A stretch of 64,000 nucleotides of DNA from Pachysolen tannophilus NRRL Y-2460 (Eukaryota; Ascomycota; Pichiomycetes; Alaninales; Pachysolenaceae). The DNA lies in the NCBI GenBank assembly GCA_001661245.1, contig KV454015.1, positions 423,375 through 487,374 on the forward strand, written 5' to 3'. Both the position numbers and the translations under genes were made by a program. Below are positions 49,517 to 59,990 of the stretch, piece after piece. Position 1 is the stretch's first letter; the number at the start of each line of letters is the position of its first letter. The notes beneath the pieces are model-generated. The model ran no database searches. It worked only from the letters and a program-made list of their open reading frames with translations, and had not been told where the DNA came from.

Positions 49517-51292
49517 TCATTCTTGATCATAAGGTACTTCATCTATAGAATTATTATAATCTTTGAATTCATCATCATCTTCGTCATCTACGTTTAAAAA
49601 GAAAACTTGAATTGAACCGATTAAAGCAAGCAATGCTAAACTCCACCAAGTAAACCAACCAACTTCATGAGTATTTGACCAGCTCATGATACTACCCCAA
49701 ATCAAAGGACCAAAAAACCTTCCTAATGCAATGCTTGACATTAAAACACCGTTTATAAAAGCTCTGTTTTTAGGCGGAGAAGCCCTATGAACCAATAAAT
49801 AAATTTCTGGGTAAGCATTTGCTTGGCCAAATGTCTTTAGCAAGAATAATGTGTATAAAGATACTGATGTTAAGTATGTATTTGTTGGTGATATAAAGTT
49901 TGGTGGTAATGTAAAGATTAAAAATGGTAACATTAAATATGTTATGGGGAAGAATTGTAATAAGAATCTATAGCATTTCACTGGATCAAAATTTCTATCC
50001 AAGAATGGGAAAACTAATATTACCATCAAAACACCTGCAAACCCAGTATATGATAATACTCTACCTATACTTGAAGAGTCGTAACCTAATCCACCAACAA
50101 TTTTAAAAGGAAATTTTGAAATCAATTTTGATGATGGATCATCTGGGGTTTCCCTGATTATTTCATAAGATAAAAATACTGGTAAAAATTCATCAAAGAT
50201 TAAACAATGTGTAGACATTATAAAAGTAGAAAGTAAAGTATGTGATGTTGAAGGAAGCATTAAACTTTGCCAATTAGACAAATCTTTCAATTGTTCTTTT
50301 GATAATACTGAGTTCGATTGGCTATAAGTTTCAACTAACAGATTTGATTGTTGCCTTGAAAGTATACTCATTGAGTTGGATGAATCCCCCTGAGAAAGAG
50401 TTTCTTCAATGTTTTCATTCAAATTAGCAGAATCATACAGGAAAGTATCTTCACTATTATCTATCAATAAAGATTCTTCTGATACTTCTAAAGGTCTTGA
50501 AATTTCAAAATTTTGTAATTCCCAAGGTCTTTTTGCAGGAATTTTAAATCCTAATTTTTTTCTTATTAAATCACCAATTTTTAAACCATAATCAACTTTA
50601 TATTTCAAATCAGGATGAGTTTCTTCTAAAAAAAAAGATAACAATAAAACTGAAAACAATAAAAAAATTGCAATAACAATATTTGATAAACAATAAGGGT
50701 ATTTTTCCAAGAGTTTATTTAAATATGGTATTTCAATTCCTCCCATTCCGAGTTTTATAAGGGAAAGATTATCTGTTTTAACTAAATAACCGCTCATAGG
50801 TCCTACAACACATCCAATTTGCCATAATAATGGTATTGTTGAAAACGCTAATGCTTGGTGGTTTTTATTTACAGCAAGTTCACCCACCACAGTTCTCACA
50901 ACAGCTATATTACCATTAAAAGCTCCCATTAATGATCTCCCCAACAAAGCTTGATAATAATTTTTTGAAAACCCAAAAATTAAAATACTAATCATCATAC
51001 CAAATAACCCCATGATTAATACTTTTTTTCTACCAAATTTATCAGCAAAATATCCAAATTGAATACTAAATATAAATTCAAATAATGCAAATGATGAAGA
51101 TAAATAACCAACATATTTTGAAACTTCAGACTCATTTTTAGCAATTCCAAAATCTCTAACCATAAAATATACATAGGGGAAAAAAGAAGTAAAAGCAACA
51201 GGTTCTGCAAATCTTGCAACACTTATAAGAAAAATTTGCCATTTAGGAAACCCTCTTAATTGTTCTTTAAAACTAATTTTATTTGATCTCAT
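49517..51292 (-). CDS. Major facilitator superfamily protein, YCR023C-like
   Basis: A 591-residue multi-pass membrane protein. The first half has six predicted helices with the MFS loop motif GYFADKFGRKKV after TM2 and RSLMGAFNGNIAVVRTVVGEL. A long, acidic and Ser-rich cytosolic loop (about 245-355) separates it from the second half, which includes RVLSYTGFAGVLMVILVFPFLDR and AFINGVLMSSIALGRFFGPLIWG. The acidic C-terminal tail is DDEDDDEF followed by a short segment. The closest match I recall is S. cerevisiae YCR023C, a vacuolar-membrane MFS protein of unknown substrate in the family that includes plant ZIFL transporters. Substrate cannot be inferred. Confidence 0.85.
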   Translation of the reverse strand: MRSNKISFKEQLRGFPKWQIFLISVARFAEPVAFTSFFPYVYFMVRDFGIAKNESEVSKYVGYLSSSFALFEFIFSIQFGYFADKFGRKKVLIMGLFGMMISILIFGFSKNYYQALLGRSLMGAFNGNIAVVRTVVGELAVNKNHQALAFSTIPLLWQIGCVVGPMSGYLVKTDNLSLIKLGMGGIEIPYLNKLLEKYPYCLSNIVIAIFLLFSVLLLSFFLEETHPDLKYKVDYGLKIGDLIRKKLGFKIPAKRPWELQNFEISRPLEVSEESLLIDNSEDTFLYDSANLNENIEETLSQGDSSNSMSILSRQQSNLLVETYSQSNSVLSKEQLKDLSNWQSLMLPSTSHTLLSTFIMSTHCLIFDEFLPVFLSYEIIRETPDDPSSKLISKFPFKIVGGLGYDSSSIGRVLSYTGFAGVLMVILVFPFLDRNFDPVKCYRFLLQFFPITYLMLPFLIFTLPPNFISPTNTYLTSVSLYTLFLLKTFGQANAYPEIYLLVHRASPPKNRAFINGVLMSSIALGRFFGPLIWGSIMSWSNTHEVGWFTWWSLALLALIGSIQVFFLNVDDEDDDEFKDYNNSIDEVPYDQE

Positions 51293-51914
51293 CTTTTCAA
51301 TGAAAACAAATTCTTCAATTCTTAAGATGAAAAAAAAAACTATTCAATCATCTTCAATCCTACTTCTTACCTTATCAAACGCATTTAGAGCAATGGATAT
51401 GGCTCTTATCACCAAACGATGAGTGTGCCAAAAAGAGAAAGAAGAAAACCAAACTGCGCGCAATATAAAGGAAACACGTGCGCATTTTATAACGCTTTAT
51501 TAAACCTTTATTGTGCACTGATAAATTACTAAATGCGCTTAAATAGCGGTATACATATAGAGCGCTGTATATTACCGCACTTGCGTGCGCATTTTGTGTT
51601 TTTTTTTTTTAAATTTTTAATTTTTTTAATTTTTTTAAGCAGAAAATAAAAAAAAAAAAAACAAAAAAAAAAAACGAATTTCAACACACCTGCAAAATAA
51701 CAAAACAAAGCAAAAAAAAAAATAACAAGATAATTTTTAAGTAAAAAAAAATTAGATTTAAAACAAAAGGAATTAACAATTGATTGGCCTTTACTTTACA
51801 ATTTTTTTGTTTTATGAGTTGATGAGAGTTCAGGTTGGTTTAAGTAGGTTTTGGAGACGAATTTAGTGTTATAAAATAGTCAATAATTTCAATTTAATCA
51901 AGGGGCGGTACGCA
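51293..51914. promoter_or_regulatory. Divergent promoter, MFS gene / OSH3, with GC-rich motif cluster
   Basis: A GC-rich island at 51450-51600: ACTGCGCGCA at 51453-51462, CACGTG at 51475-51480, GCGCATTTTATAACGCTTT, TTACTAAATGCG at 51526-51537 overlapping GCGCTTAA at 51535-51542, AGCGCT at 51561-51566 and GTGCGCATTTTG at the end. Several of these recur in the SPC72/PRT1 promoter. Poly-A and poly-T tracts lie between the island and OSH3. Confidence 0.6.
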
Positions 51915-54900
51915 ATGGAAACTTTAGAAGTTCGTTCGAAATCATTTATTATTAAATGGGTTGATGCTCCTGATAATTCTGTTATTCATTGGCAAATAAA
52001 GCCAATTAAGAAGTCTATAAATTTTTTGATTTATACTTATAAGGATGGGGAGAAACCGTTTCAGTTGGAATTGAGTAGTGGTGTTAACGCGGTGGTGGAT
52101 AATAATTTTATTAATGGAAATGGTAATAATAGAATACATCATAATCTTAGAAAAAGATCAAATACAACACTTTCTACAATGTCAACGAATTCAGCGGTTA
52201 GTTCATCTAATTTATCTTTGGAACAAAAATTGGAGAATGCTCGTTTAATAAAACATGAAATGATTGGGAAATGTGGTGGTGATGAATTGATTAAAGGTGA
52301 AATACGAGTTGAAAAGGGTAATATTTTTGCTTTTGTATTTGATAATACATTTAGTAAAACAACTGCAAAGAAAGTTTTATTTACACAATATGTTCATAAT
52401 GAAAATGGTGGTGTTATAAATTGTAATACTGCAGAAATTTCTCAAGAATTAAATCATAATATTGAAAATAGTAATTCTATTGAAAATAATAGACATTTTT
52501 CTCTTGCAGCTCCAACTTTATCACAAAGAAATTCTTTTGCTTATGATAAAAAAATTTCTACTTCATCTTCTTCATTATCTAATCATAAATATTCACCTGA
52601 AATTACTCCAACGAATATTAGATTTGAAATACCAGAATTATCCACAAGTAAATTAGAAGATGATGATACTATATTAAGAGTTAAAGGTGGGAAATATTTA
52701 CAAGGATTTTTATTAAAAAGGAAAAGAAAAAGAACTGGGAAAAATTTTAATAAAAGATTTTTCACTTTAAATTTTAAATATGGAATTTTAAATTATTATT
52801 TAAATGATAAATCAAAACATGTTAGAGGTAATATGTTTATTAAATATGTTGCTATAACAGCAAGTCAAAGAGAAAAAATTATTGTTCTTGATTCAGGTTT
52901 GGAAATTTGGACTTTAAAAGCATTGAGTGATGAAGATTTTAATGTTTGGGTTGCAGCTTTTAATCAAATAAAACAAGAAGGAAATAAAGATATTTTACAA
53001 TTTAATAGAAACCATAATCATGGTTCAATGGAAACAATGTTAGAAAATAATTCACAAATAGAATTGGAGCTGGAACAAGATGAAGATGAAAATAATAAAA
53101 ATTTTGGTGTTATTCCAGATGAACAACTTGTTAAAAATTTACAAACTTTACAAAATAAATTGGAATCAATAAAATTTAACACTTCATCCTTAATTGAAAA
53201 TTTGGAAAATTATTCATTAACTAATTCAGATCAGCAACCACCACCACAATCAACTACAAATATACCTCCTTTATCTTCATCTTCACTGCCATCTGTAACT
53301 TTATCTAGAAAATCTTCATTTTGGAGAAGAAAGAAATCAATGGAAGGTAATACCTTAAGAGCAAGAAATAATTCTATTGATGATAGTTCAAGTACTTTCA
53401 AACCTGGTATAAACAATAACACTACAACGGCTGTTGTAGCAACAAATAACTTTAACCCTTATCTGTCATCAAGAGATATATATAAAGAAATTGAAGAAAT
53501 GGGTAAAATGCTACAACAAATAATTGATAAACAACAATTAAATCTTCAATTGACAAAACAAATATCTACAAAATCGACTACAGCCAATAGTATCTTTTCT
53601 CAGGAATTCTTTGATGCTAATGAATTTATGAATGAACTTAATAGTGGTGTGCTAATGTTAAGTGACGATTCTAATGATAGTTCAAGTGTTACCAATAATA
53701 AAGGAATTGCATCTATTAATGGGAAAGTACCTAGGACTCCTTTAGGTGTAAGAGAAGATCTTTTATCATCAACAACAATCGAAGAGGTTACATCAGTTAT
53801 AAGTTCAAGTGAAGAAGATGATGACGATTTAAAGAAAATTGAACCAGTTAAACTGTCATCGACAATTTATGAAGAAGGTGATTTATATCCTTTAAGTTCC
53901 ATTAAGACAAAAGTTAAAAGAAGAAATGACGTAAACCCTAGTACTGTTTCACCACCATCAATTATATCATTTCTTCGTAAAAATGTTGGTAAAGATTTGT
54001 CAACAATTGCTATGCCTGTTTCTGCTAATGAACCTTTAACATTATTACAAAAATATAGTGAAATTATGGAATATTGTAATTTGTTAGATGATGCATTTAA
54101 TTCTGACTCTAATTCAGGGGAGAAAATCCTTAAAGTTGCTACTTTTGCAGTTTCTTATCTTTCATCATTAAGAGCAAAAGAAAGAAATATTCGGAAACCT
54201 TTCAATCCATTACTTGGAGAAACTTTTGAGTTAGTTAGAGAAGATTTAGGTATGAGATTAATTACAGAAAAAGTTAGTCATAGACCTCCAATTATGGCAA
54301 TTTTTGCAGAATCCGAAAATTGGACAATAAATTATAGTCCTTCACCAGCTCAAAAATTTTGGGGTAAAAATGCTGAAGTTATCAATAAAGGTGTTTTGAC
54401 ACTTACTTTTAAGAAGACGGGAGAAGTTTATCAATGGTCACAGCCAACAACGTTATTGAAAAATATTATTGCAGGTGAGAAATATACTGAACCTTCTGGT
54501 GCCATTACATTAACATCATCCAATGGTCAACGTGCTATAGTTGATTTTAAGCAAAATGGTGTATTTAGTGGAAGATCAGAATCTTTAACTATTCGTTGTT
54601 TTGATGCTGATAATGTGGAATTGAACAAAATTATCAAGGGAACTTGGACTGAACAATTATTGCTCAAAGATTTGAATACAAAAGAAGAAACTTTGATTTG
54701 GAAAGCAGGTAATTTGGTCAATAATTTTGATAAAAAATATGGATTTACTGAATTCTCTGCCTCGTTAAATGAAATCACAGAAATAGAAAAAGATAAAATA
54801 GCACCTACAGATTCCAGATTAAGACCTGATTTACGAAGTTACGAGAATGGAAGTGTTGATAATGCTGAAGCATTGAAATTAGAATTGGAGCAAAAACAAA

Positions 54901-55049
54901 GAGATAGAAGAAATCAAGGCGAAGTTTTTAAACCTAAATTCTTTGTGAAGAATGGAGATGATGATAGTTATAAGTTCATTTCAGGTAAAGATAGTTACTG
55001 GGAGAAGAGGAAGAAGCAAGATTGGGGAGATTTGGTGAAATTGTGGTGA
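51915..55049 (+). CDS. OSH3: Oxysterol-binding-protein homologue Osh3
   Basis: A 1044-residue lipid-transfer protein of ER-plasma membrane contacts. The N-terminal GOLD-like domain (about 1-150, KWVDAPDNSVIHWQIKPIKKSINFLIY) is specific to Osh3. The PH domain is at about 258-352 (YLQGFLLKRKRKRTGKNFNKRFFTL). An FFAT motif EFFDANE lies at 564-570, for binding VAP proteins (Scs2) on the ER. The ORP lipid-binding domain covers about 690-1035, with FNPLLGETFEL and EKVSHRPP at 785-792; this signature has Arg in place of the second His of EQVSHHPP. It ends in WGDLVKLW. Osh3 regulates PI4P at contact sites. A (D/E)-rich segment precedes the ORD. Confidence 0.95.
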   Translation: METLEVRSKSFIIKWVDAPDNSVIHWQIKPIKKSINFLIYTYKDGEKPFQLELSSGVNAVVDNNFINGNGNNRIHHNLRKRSNTTLSTMSTNSAVSSSNLSLEQKLENARLIKHEMIGKCGGDELIKGEIRVEKGNIFAFVFDNTFSKTTAKKVLFTQYVHNENGGVINCNTAEISQELNHNIENSNSIENNRHFSLAAPTLSQRNSFAYDKKISTSSSSLSNHKYSPEITPTNIRFEIPELSTSKLEDDDTILRVKGGKYLQGFLLKRKRKRTGKNFNKRFFTLNFKYGILNYYLNDKSKHVRGNMFIKYVAITASQREKIIVLDSGLEIWTLKALSDEDFNVWVAAFNQIKQEGNKDILQFNRNHNHGSMETMLENNSQIELELEQDEDENNKNFGVIPDEQLVKNLQTLQNKLESIKFNTSSLIENLENYSLTNSDQQPPPQSTTNIPPLSSSSLPSVTLSRKSSFWRRKKSMEGNTLRARNNSIDDSSSTFKPGINNNTTTAVVATNNFNPYLSSRDIYKEIEEMGKMLQQIIDKQQLNLQLTKQISTKSTTANSIFSQEFFDANEFMNELNSGVLMLSDDSNDSSSVTNNKGIASINGKVPRTPLGVREDLLSSTTIEEVTSVISSSEEDDDDLKKIEPVKLSSTIYEEGDLYPLSSIKTKVKRRNDVNPSTVSPPSIISFLRKNVGKDLSTIAMPVSANEPLTLLQKYSEIMEYCNLLDDAFNSDSNSGEKILKVATFAVSYLSSLRAKERNIRKPFNPLLGETFELVREDLGMRLITEKVSHRPPIMAIFAESENWTINYSPSPAQKFWGKNAEVINKGVLTLTFKKTGEVYQWSQPTTLLKNIIAGEKYTEPSGAITLTSSNGQRAIVDFKQNGVFSGRSESLTIRCFDADNVELNKIIKGTWTEQLLLKDLNTKEETLIWKAGNLVNNFDKKYGFTEFSASLNEITEIEKDKIAPTDSRLRPDLRSYENGSVDNAEALKLELEQKQRDRRNQGEVFKPKFFVKNGDDDSYKFISGKDSYWEKRKKQDWGDLVKLW

Positions 55050-55605
55050 AAAAAAAAAATGAAAAAAAAAAGAAAAGAAAGAAGAACTTGAAACTGATGT
55101 ATATTTAAAAGATTATTCGATTGTGATAGAGTATTTTTATAGAATGAAGAAGAAGAACACAAAGAAGAACACGCTAGCCCTTTTTACTTTAATTTATTCT
55201 ATCTATTTTTATTTTTGTTTTTTTGTTACTTATTATTATTTTGTTTTCTGTTAAAACTTTACTATACTTTATTTACAATTAGATTAATAAAAGATCATTC
55301 AAACATAAATTTGGAAACCTTACTCAGCAAAGAAAAAGGAAAGTTACTTTATATCAAAACTTGTGGTTAATTGCAATTAATTTTGACATTTTTTTGTTAA
55401 TTTTGTTAATTTTCAATTTTTCAATCTGGTAAACAAAAAAAAAAAACAAAAAAAAAAAAAAAAATCAAAATATCATCTACAAAGATGCCTTTTATTAGTA
55501 ATTTTTATTTATTTTATAATTCATTTAAAAAAAATAAAAACTCTTTTTGATTCCTTGATTCCCTTGGTGATTAGGTGATTGTTAAGCTTGATAACAAGAT
55601 TAGAA
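55050..55605. other. Intergenic, OSH3 3' end and SPP1 promoter
   Basis: GAAGAAGAA-type purine repeats after OSH3, long poly-A tracts near 55434-55465, and a GGTGATTAGGTGATTG direct repeat just before SPP1. No gene seen. Confidence 0.5.
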
Positions 55606-56745
55606 ATGGAGAGTGTGAATGATATAAAGAATAAGGAGAATAAACAGCTTATTGCTAAATACAAGAAATATATATCGTCTGCGAAATATGATCCGAATAC
55701 GGGCGAAGAATTATACTGCATTTGCAGAAGACCAGATAACGGAGAATTAATGGTTTGTTGTGATGGATGTGACCAGTGGTTTCATTTCAAGTGCAAGGGG
55801 TTGGATCTTAAACTTGATAAGTTGGTTTCAAATTATTATTGTATATTTTGTGATGAGCTTTTTGAAAAAGGGAAAACATTATGGAAGAAGAAATGTCTTT
55901 TAAAAAATTGTTACAATCCAATTAATATAGACTTGAGTACAGGTAAAGTTTCCAAATATTGTTGTAATGAACATGGGAAATTATATTTAAGGCACAAATT
56001 TTCAAACAAATTTGATAATGATAGTTCAATCAAGTTGGATGAGTTTAGCAAGATTTTAAAAGATGTTAGTAGTTTTGATAGTTTTCTTCGATTAGGAGAT
56101 CATTTACCAATGGATTATAAAAATAATCCAAATTTCCCTGAAAAGATTAAGATTAAGATAGACAATATGAATAATGAATTAAAAAAATTGAATGAATCTT
56201 TAAAAATGGTGGAATTAAAAAAATCTTATTTAAATAATACACGTGAAAAGGTCAAAATTTATAACGATGAGATATTTAAGATAAATAATCTGATGAATGA
56301 AGCAAAGCAAGTTGCTGATCTAAAGCAAGAAGAAGAACAAGAAGAGGCGGCAGCTGTTAAGAAATCTAAAAAAAATAGCAAATCTAAGAATAAGAATTTA
56401 GTGAAAAAAGTGGACATTTGTGGCTATGATTATAAACTTAGCCAAATTGAAAATGCAGTATCTCTTAACAACATTCAAATACACCCAATAAAGTCTCTCT
56501 CAGATTTTTTAAGCGAGGAAGAAGTTTCCAATTTTGCTACAAATTATAAAGACAATTCGGATAATATATTATACAGTTTATGCATTAAAGAGAGAAATAA
56601 ATGTTTTAAACATTCATACTGGTATGATATCAAAATTGATAGTTTGAATTTACAATTTCAAGAATTAAACTTACAGAAACTGAATATTAACAAGAAAATT
56701 GAATACTTGATATCAAATGGGTGGGATTACTTGGAAGATTACTAG
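55606..56745 (+). CDS. SPP1: COMPASS (Set1C) PHD-finger subunit Spp1
   Basis: A 379-residue protein. The PHD finger at 38-82 has C38, C40, C52, C55, H60, C63, C79 and C82 in the C4HC3 pattern (YCICRRPDNGELMVCC, CDQWFHF). A second Cys-rich segment follows (KKKCLLKNCYNPI, KYCCNEHG), as in yeast Spp1 and metazoan CXXC1, then coiled-coil regions and a third Cys/His patch near 275-330 (DICGYDYKLSQ). Spp1 reads H3K4 methylation within the Set1 complex and links it to meiotic break formation. I start at the ATG at 55606; nine in-frame codons upstream contain no ATG. Confidence 0.92.
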   Translation: MESVNDIKNKENKQLIAKYKKYISSAKYDPNTGEELYCICRRPDNGELMVCCDGCDQWFHFKCKGLDLKLDKLVSNYYCIFCDELFEKGKTLWKKKCLLKNCYNPINIDLSTGKVSKYCCNEHGKLYLRHKFSNKFDNDSSIKLDEFSKILKDVSSFDSFLRLGDHLPMDYKNNPNFPEKIKIKIDNMNNELKKLNESLKMVELKKSYLNNTREKVKIYNDEIFKINNLMNEAKQVADLKQEEEQEEAAAVKKSKKNSKSKNKNLVKKVDICGYDYKLSQIENAVSLNNIQIHPIKSLSDFLSEEEVSNFATNYKDNSDNILYSLCIKERNKCFKHSYWYDIKIDSLNLQFQELNLQKLNINKKIEYLISNGWDYLEDY

Positions 56746-56889
56746 ATATTTAATCACAATTGTATTTAAATGTAATAAAAAAAACGAATAACAAAATTAA
56801 TATAGTATAACAACGCAAAAGGTCGAAAAAACGAGTCCTTTCTTTTTTCTATTTTTTTTTTTTTTCCTAGTAAAACAGTGGTAAGTAAA

Positions 56890-58356
56890 CTATTCCTTCA
56901 TTTCGACATCTCCTTCTTCTTGTTCTTTTTTTTCTTCTTTGTGGTCATTTTCATCTTCTTTTGATTTTTCATTTTTCTCTTGTTCAACTTCACGTTTTAC
57001 TTCTTGGTGTTCTTGTTCTTCTTCCTCCTCCATCTTCTCATCTCCATCTCCTTCATCCTCTCCTTCTTCTTCTTCTTCTTCTTCAGCTTCTTCAACGATA
57101 TGTGGCTTGAAAATTTCAATCAAGTTATCATCACCAGAAGCAATCACTAAATCTTCCAAGATAGGACTCCATTGGAAATCACTAATTCCACTAGTGAAAC
57201 CTCCATGAATAAATTTCAGTATAGGATCATTATAATCAATATTTTTCACAAATTCCTGTTCATCAAAATCCTCATCATTCAATTTACTTAAATCCCAAAT
57301 CATTAGTCTTCTATCTATAGAAGAACTCATCAACTGATTTGGTTTTAAAGGATTGAATTGTAATTGCAATATAGAAGCATTATGTCCATATAATTTTCTA
57401 AAAGGTTTTGACATTTTTCTCAAATCCCAACAGTTTATCAAGTTATCAGAACCACCAGTGACTAATAAGTTTCCCAATTCTGGATTAAAAGACACTGCGT
57501 TAATATCGAAATTAGGTCCATGAGCCTGTTCTATTTTCAATAGTGGATTTTTAACATCTACTCCATTTTCAATCCTCAAATCATGAATTTGTAAAGTCTT
57601 ATCATCACTAACAGAAGCAATCAAATAATTATATTTTTTATTCCAAGAAATATCGTTAATAACAGAATCATGTGTTTCAATAATTTTCTTTGGTTTAGAA
57701 ACAGAAAAGGTTAAATCCCAAAAGGCAAGCTTTGTATCCTGAGTACCACTAATTAACTGATTTGGATTATTAGGATTCCATTCCAAACCAAATCCATCTT
57801 TAGTATGAAATTTCAATTCATATTCATAACTGGCTTCATTCTTGTCAACATTAAAAATTAAAATTGATCCAGAATTAGTTAAAGTTGCAATCTTATTTCC
57901 TAAACAATTGAACCTAGCCTTGTTAACTTCACCAGGATGTTCCCACTGATGTAATAATTTTAAACTCTGCTCAATCCTAGATGAAGAAGTAGTAGATATT
58001 GGTAACAGTGTCTTATAATCATTTGATAATGATGCTGGTAAGTCAATGGAATAAATTTTCAAATAATCTTTTGAATTGGACGAAGTATTAGTTCCAACTA
58101 AAAACTTCAAGCTCACCATAGTCTTAGATTCATTCAACTTATAATAAGTTGGATGCCACTGAATGGTAAGATTTGGCCATTCAAACAGTCTAGTATAAAT
58201 GGTATCATATAATAATGGAACCGTCTTCTTCCATATTTTAAATTCTTCATTGATGATTTTTTCATTCTCTTGATACCTCTTATTTCTATCAATTGGAGTC
58301 GGTACAGACTCCTTCTGAATACTATTGCTACCTCCTACTTCAGTTGCCGGTGCCAT
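56890..58356 (-). CDS. HAT2: RbAp46/48-type WD40 histone chaperone, probably Hat2
   Basis: A 488-residue WD40 protein. The N-terminal helix that binds histone H4 is present (INEEFKIWKKTVPLLYD, then FEWPNLTIQWHP). Seven-blade repeats follow, including KFHTKDGFGLEWNP, HDSVINDISWN, DDKTLQIHDLR, SDNLINCWDLRKMSKPFRKLYGH and SIDRRLMIWDLSKL. Their wording is closer to S. cerevisiae Hat2 (subunit of the HAT1 complex that acetylates free H4) than to Msi1 of CAF-1, but the two are paralogues and a phylogeny would be needed. Unlike S. cerevisiae Hat2, which ends soon after the propeller, this protein carries a 67-residue very acidic tail (422-488). Confidence 0.8.
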   Translation of the reverse strand: MAPATEVGGSNSIQKESVPTPIDRNKRYQENEKIINEEFKIWKKTVPLLYDTIYTRLFEWPNLTIQWHPTYYKLNESKTMVSLKFLVGTNTSSNSKDYLKIYSIDLPASLSNDYKTLLPISTTSSSRIEQSLKLLHQWEHPGEVNKARFNCLGNKIATLTNSGSILIFNVDKNEASYEYELKFHTKDGFGLEWNPNNPNQLISGTQDTKLAFWDLTFSVSKPKKIIETHDSVINDISWNKKYNYLIASVSDDKTLQIHDLRIENGVDVKNPLLKIEQAHGPNFDINAVSFNPELGNLLVTGGSDNLINCWDLRKMSKPFRKLYGHNASILQLQFNPLKPNQLMSSSIDRRLMIWDLSKLNDEDFDEQEFVKNIDYNDPILKFIHGGFTSGISDFQWSPILEDLVIASGDDNLIEIFKPHIVEEAEEEEEEEGEDEGDGDEKMEEEEEQEHQEVKREVEQEKNEKSKEDENDHKEEKKEQEEGDVEMKE

Positions 58357-58555
58357 TTTTCAAGAGAAAGAGCTAATTAGAACACAATTATAGTAATAAA
58401 ATATTCAATTTAATTGTTAAAAATATATAAATATAAATATATATAAAAATATATATAAATTTAATAAAAATATGTTGAAACTATTTTTGAGCATAGATTT
58501 AAAAAATTTTGGAAACCAATATTTAATTATAAAATTGAATATACAAATATATACG
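58357..58555. promoter_or_regulatory. Divergent promoter, HAT2 / RNY1
   Basis: Short and extremely AT-rich with repeated ATATAAAT. An ATG at 58472 is in frame with RNY1 but would put 28 residues in front of the signal peptide. Confidence 0.5.
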
Positions 58556-59806
58556 ATGATGAACAGGTATAGAGTGCTTTATCTGGTGTTGCCTGTGTTA
58601 TCTAGCTGTGCTAGCATTATTAATAGTCCATTTGGTGAATTACAAAACTATTTATCGATTTTTACAAATTCAGACACCAAATATTCACCTCAATGTCCAA
58701 TTGATATTCCATATTCATGTTCTAACGATACACCAATATATGATTCTTGTTGTTTTGAGTCTCCTGGGGGTGTTGTTCTTCAAACTCAGTTTTGGGATTA
58801 TTATCCACTGGTGGGGCCTGATGATATGTTTACGCTTCATGGGTTATGGCCTGATAATTGTGATGGTTCATATGAACAATTTTGTGATAGCAGTTTAAAT
58901 ATTCATGGTGATATTGAACAACAAGTTTTCCTAAAATATAATGAGACTGAATTATTGCATAAGATGAAAAAATATTGGAAGAATTTCAATGGTGATGATG
59001 AGGAATTATGGGTTCATGAATTTAATAAACATGCAACTTGTATGACTACAATTAAACCTAGTTGTTATGGTAATTTTTATAAAGAATTTATTAATGCTTT
59101 AAATTTCTTTAATGTTACTGTTAATCTTTTTGAGCAATTACCTACTTATAAGTGGTTGACTAGTAATGGGATTGTTCCATCAGAATCTCAAACTTATACA
59201 AGACAACAAATTGAAAATACTTTATCTTCACAATTTGGTCAACCTGTATATATTGGTTGTAATAGATATAATGCATTACAGGAAGTCTGGTACTTTCATC
59301 ATGTTAAAGGTTCCATATTATCAGAAAATTTTGAACCAATTCCATCATTGTTAAATTCTCATTGTCCAGAAAGTAATATTAAATTTCTTCCAAAAAATTT
59401 TAAACCAACACCAACTGGTATTCCACCTCCTTCAAAACCTACAGATGGTACTTCATTACAAGGTTTTATCAAGCTAACAGGTAATGATGGATGTTTGATA
59501 AGTAATGGTAAATGGTACAAGAGTGGTACATGTGCAACCTATCATCTAGTTAAAGCACCATTTGGTGGTTATAATTTAAGAACAAGCAAAGGTTATTGTG
59601 GTATTGATGATTATAATCAATTAGCATGTAATAGTAAGATAAGTCCAATGCAATTTCAATTCGATAAAGCTTCTAAATTGATTACTTTTGGTGGGAAATT
59701 TATTTGGAGTGCATATGAAGAACCTACAAAATGGAAACAAGTTCCAATTAGTCCAGGAGATGAAGGTGGAAGTCACATTTTTAAACTTAGATTTGATTTT
59801 AGATAA
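58556..59806 (+). CDS. RNY1: RNase T2 family secreted/vacuolar ribonuclease Rny1
   Basis: A 416-residue enzyme, acid RNase of the vacuole and cell surface, which in yeast also releases tRNA halves under stress. A signal peptide at about 1-20 (MMNRYRVLYLVLPVLSS) precedes the catalytic domain. Both active-site motifs are present: CAS I FTLHGLWPDNCDG and CAS II ELWVHEFNKHATC, each with its catalytic His. Many Cys residues match the T2 disulphides (CPIDIPYSC, YDSCCFE). The C-terminal ~110 residues (from KPTDGTSLQGFIKL) form the Rny1-type extension. I prefer the ATG at 58556 over the in-frame ATG at 58472 because it places the hydrophobic core at the N-terminus. Confidence 0.94.
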   Translation: MMNRYRVLYLVLPVLSSCASIINSPFGELQNYLSIFTNSDTKYSPQCPIDIPYSCSNDTPIYDSCCFESPGGVVLQTQFWDYYPLVGPDDMFTLHGLWPDNCDGSYEQFCDSSLNIHGDIEQQVFLKYNETELLHKMKKYWKNFNGDDEELWVHEFNKHATCMTTIKPSCYGNFYKEFINALNFFNVTVNLFEQLPTYKWLTSNGIVPSESQTYTRQQIENTLSSQFGQPVYIGCNRYNALQEVWYFHHVKGSILSENFEPIPSLLNSHCPESNIKFLPKNFKPTPTGIPPPSKPTDGTSLQGFIKLTGNDGCLISNGKWYKSGTCATYHLVKAPFGGYNLRTSKGYCGIDDYNQLACNSKISPMQFQFDKASKLITFGGKFIWSAYEEPTKWKQVPISPGDEGGSHIFKLRFDFR

Positions 59807-59990
59807 TTCAACATACAAAATTTTTCAATTACATTAAATCATTTTATTATTTTTTTATATTTTTAATTTTTTTACAAGAAATACATTTTGGTATCATCAC
59901 TTTTAATCATTCCAATTTTCATTTTGATGCTATATGCTATCCGTAAAATTCCAAATGTCAAATTCGCCAAACCCCCCAAATCAAACAATC

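Noticed and set aside
58472-58555. Longer RNY1 starting at 58472
   Set aside because: It would bury the signal peptide 28 residues inside the protein; the ATG at 58556 fits a secreted enzyme.
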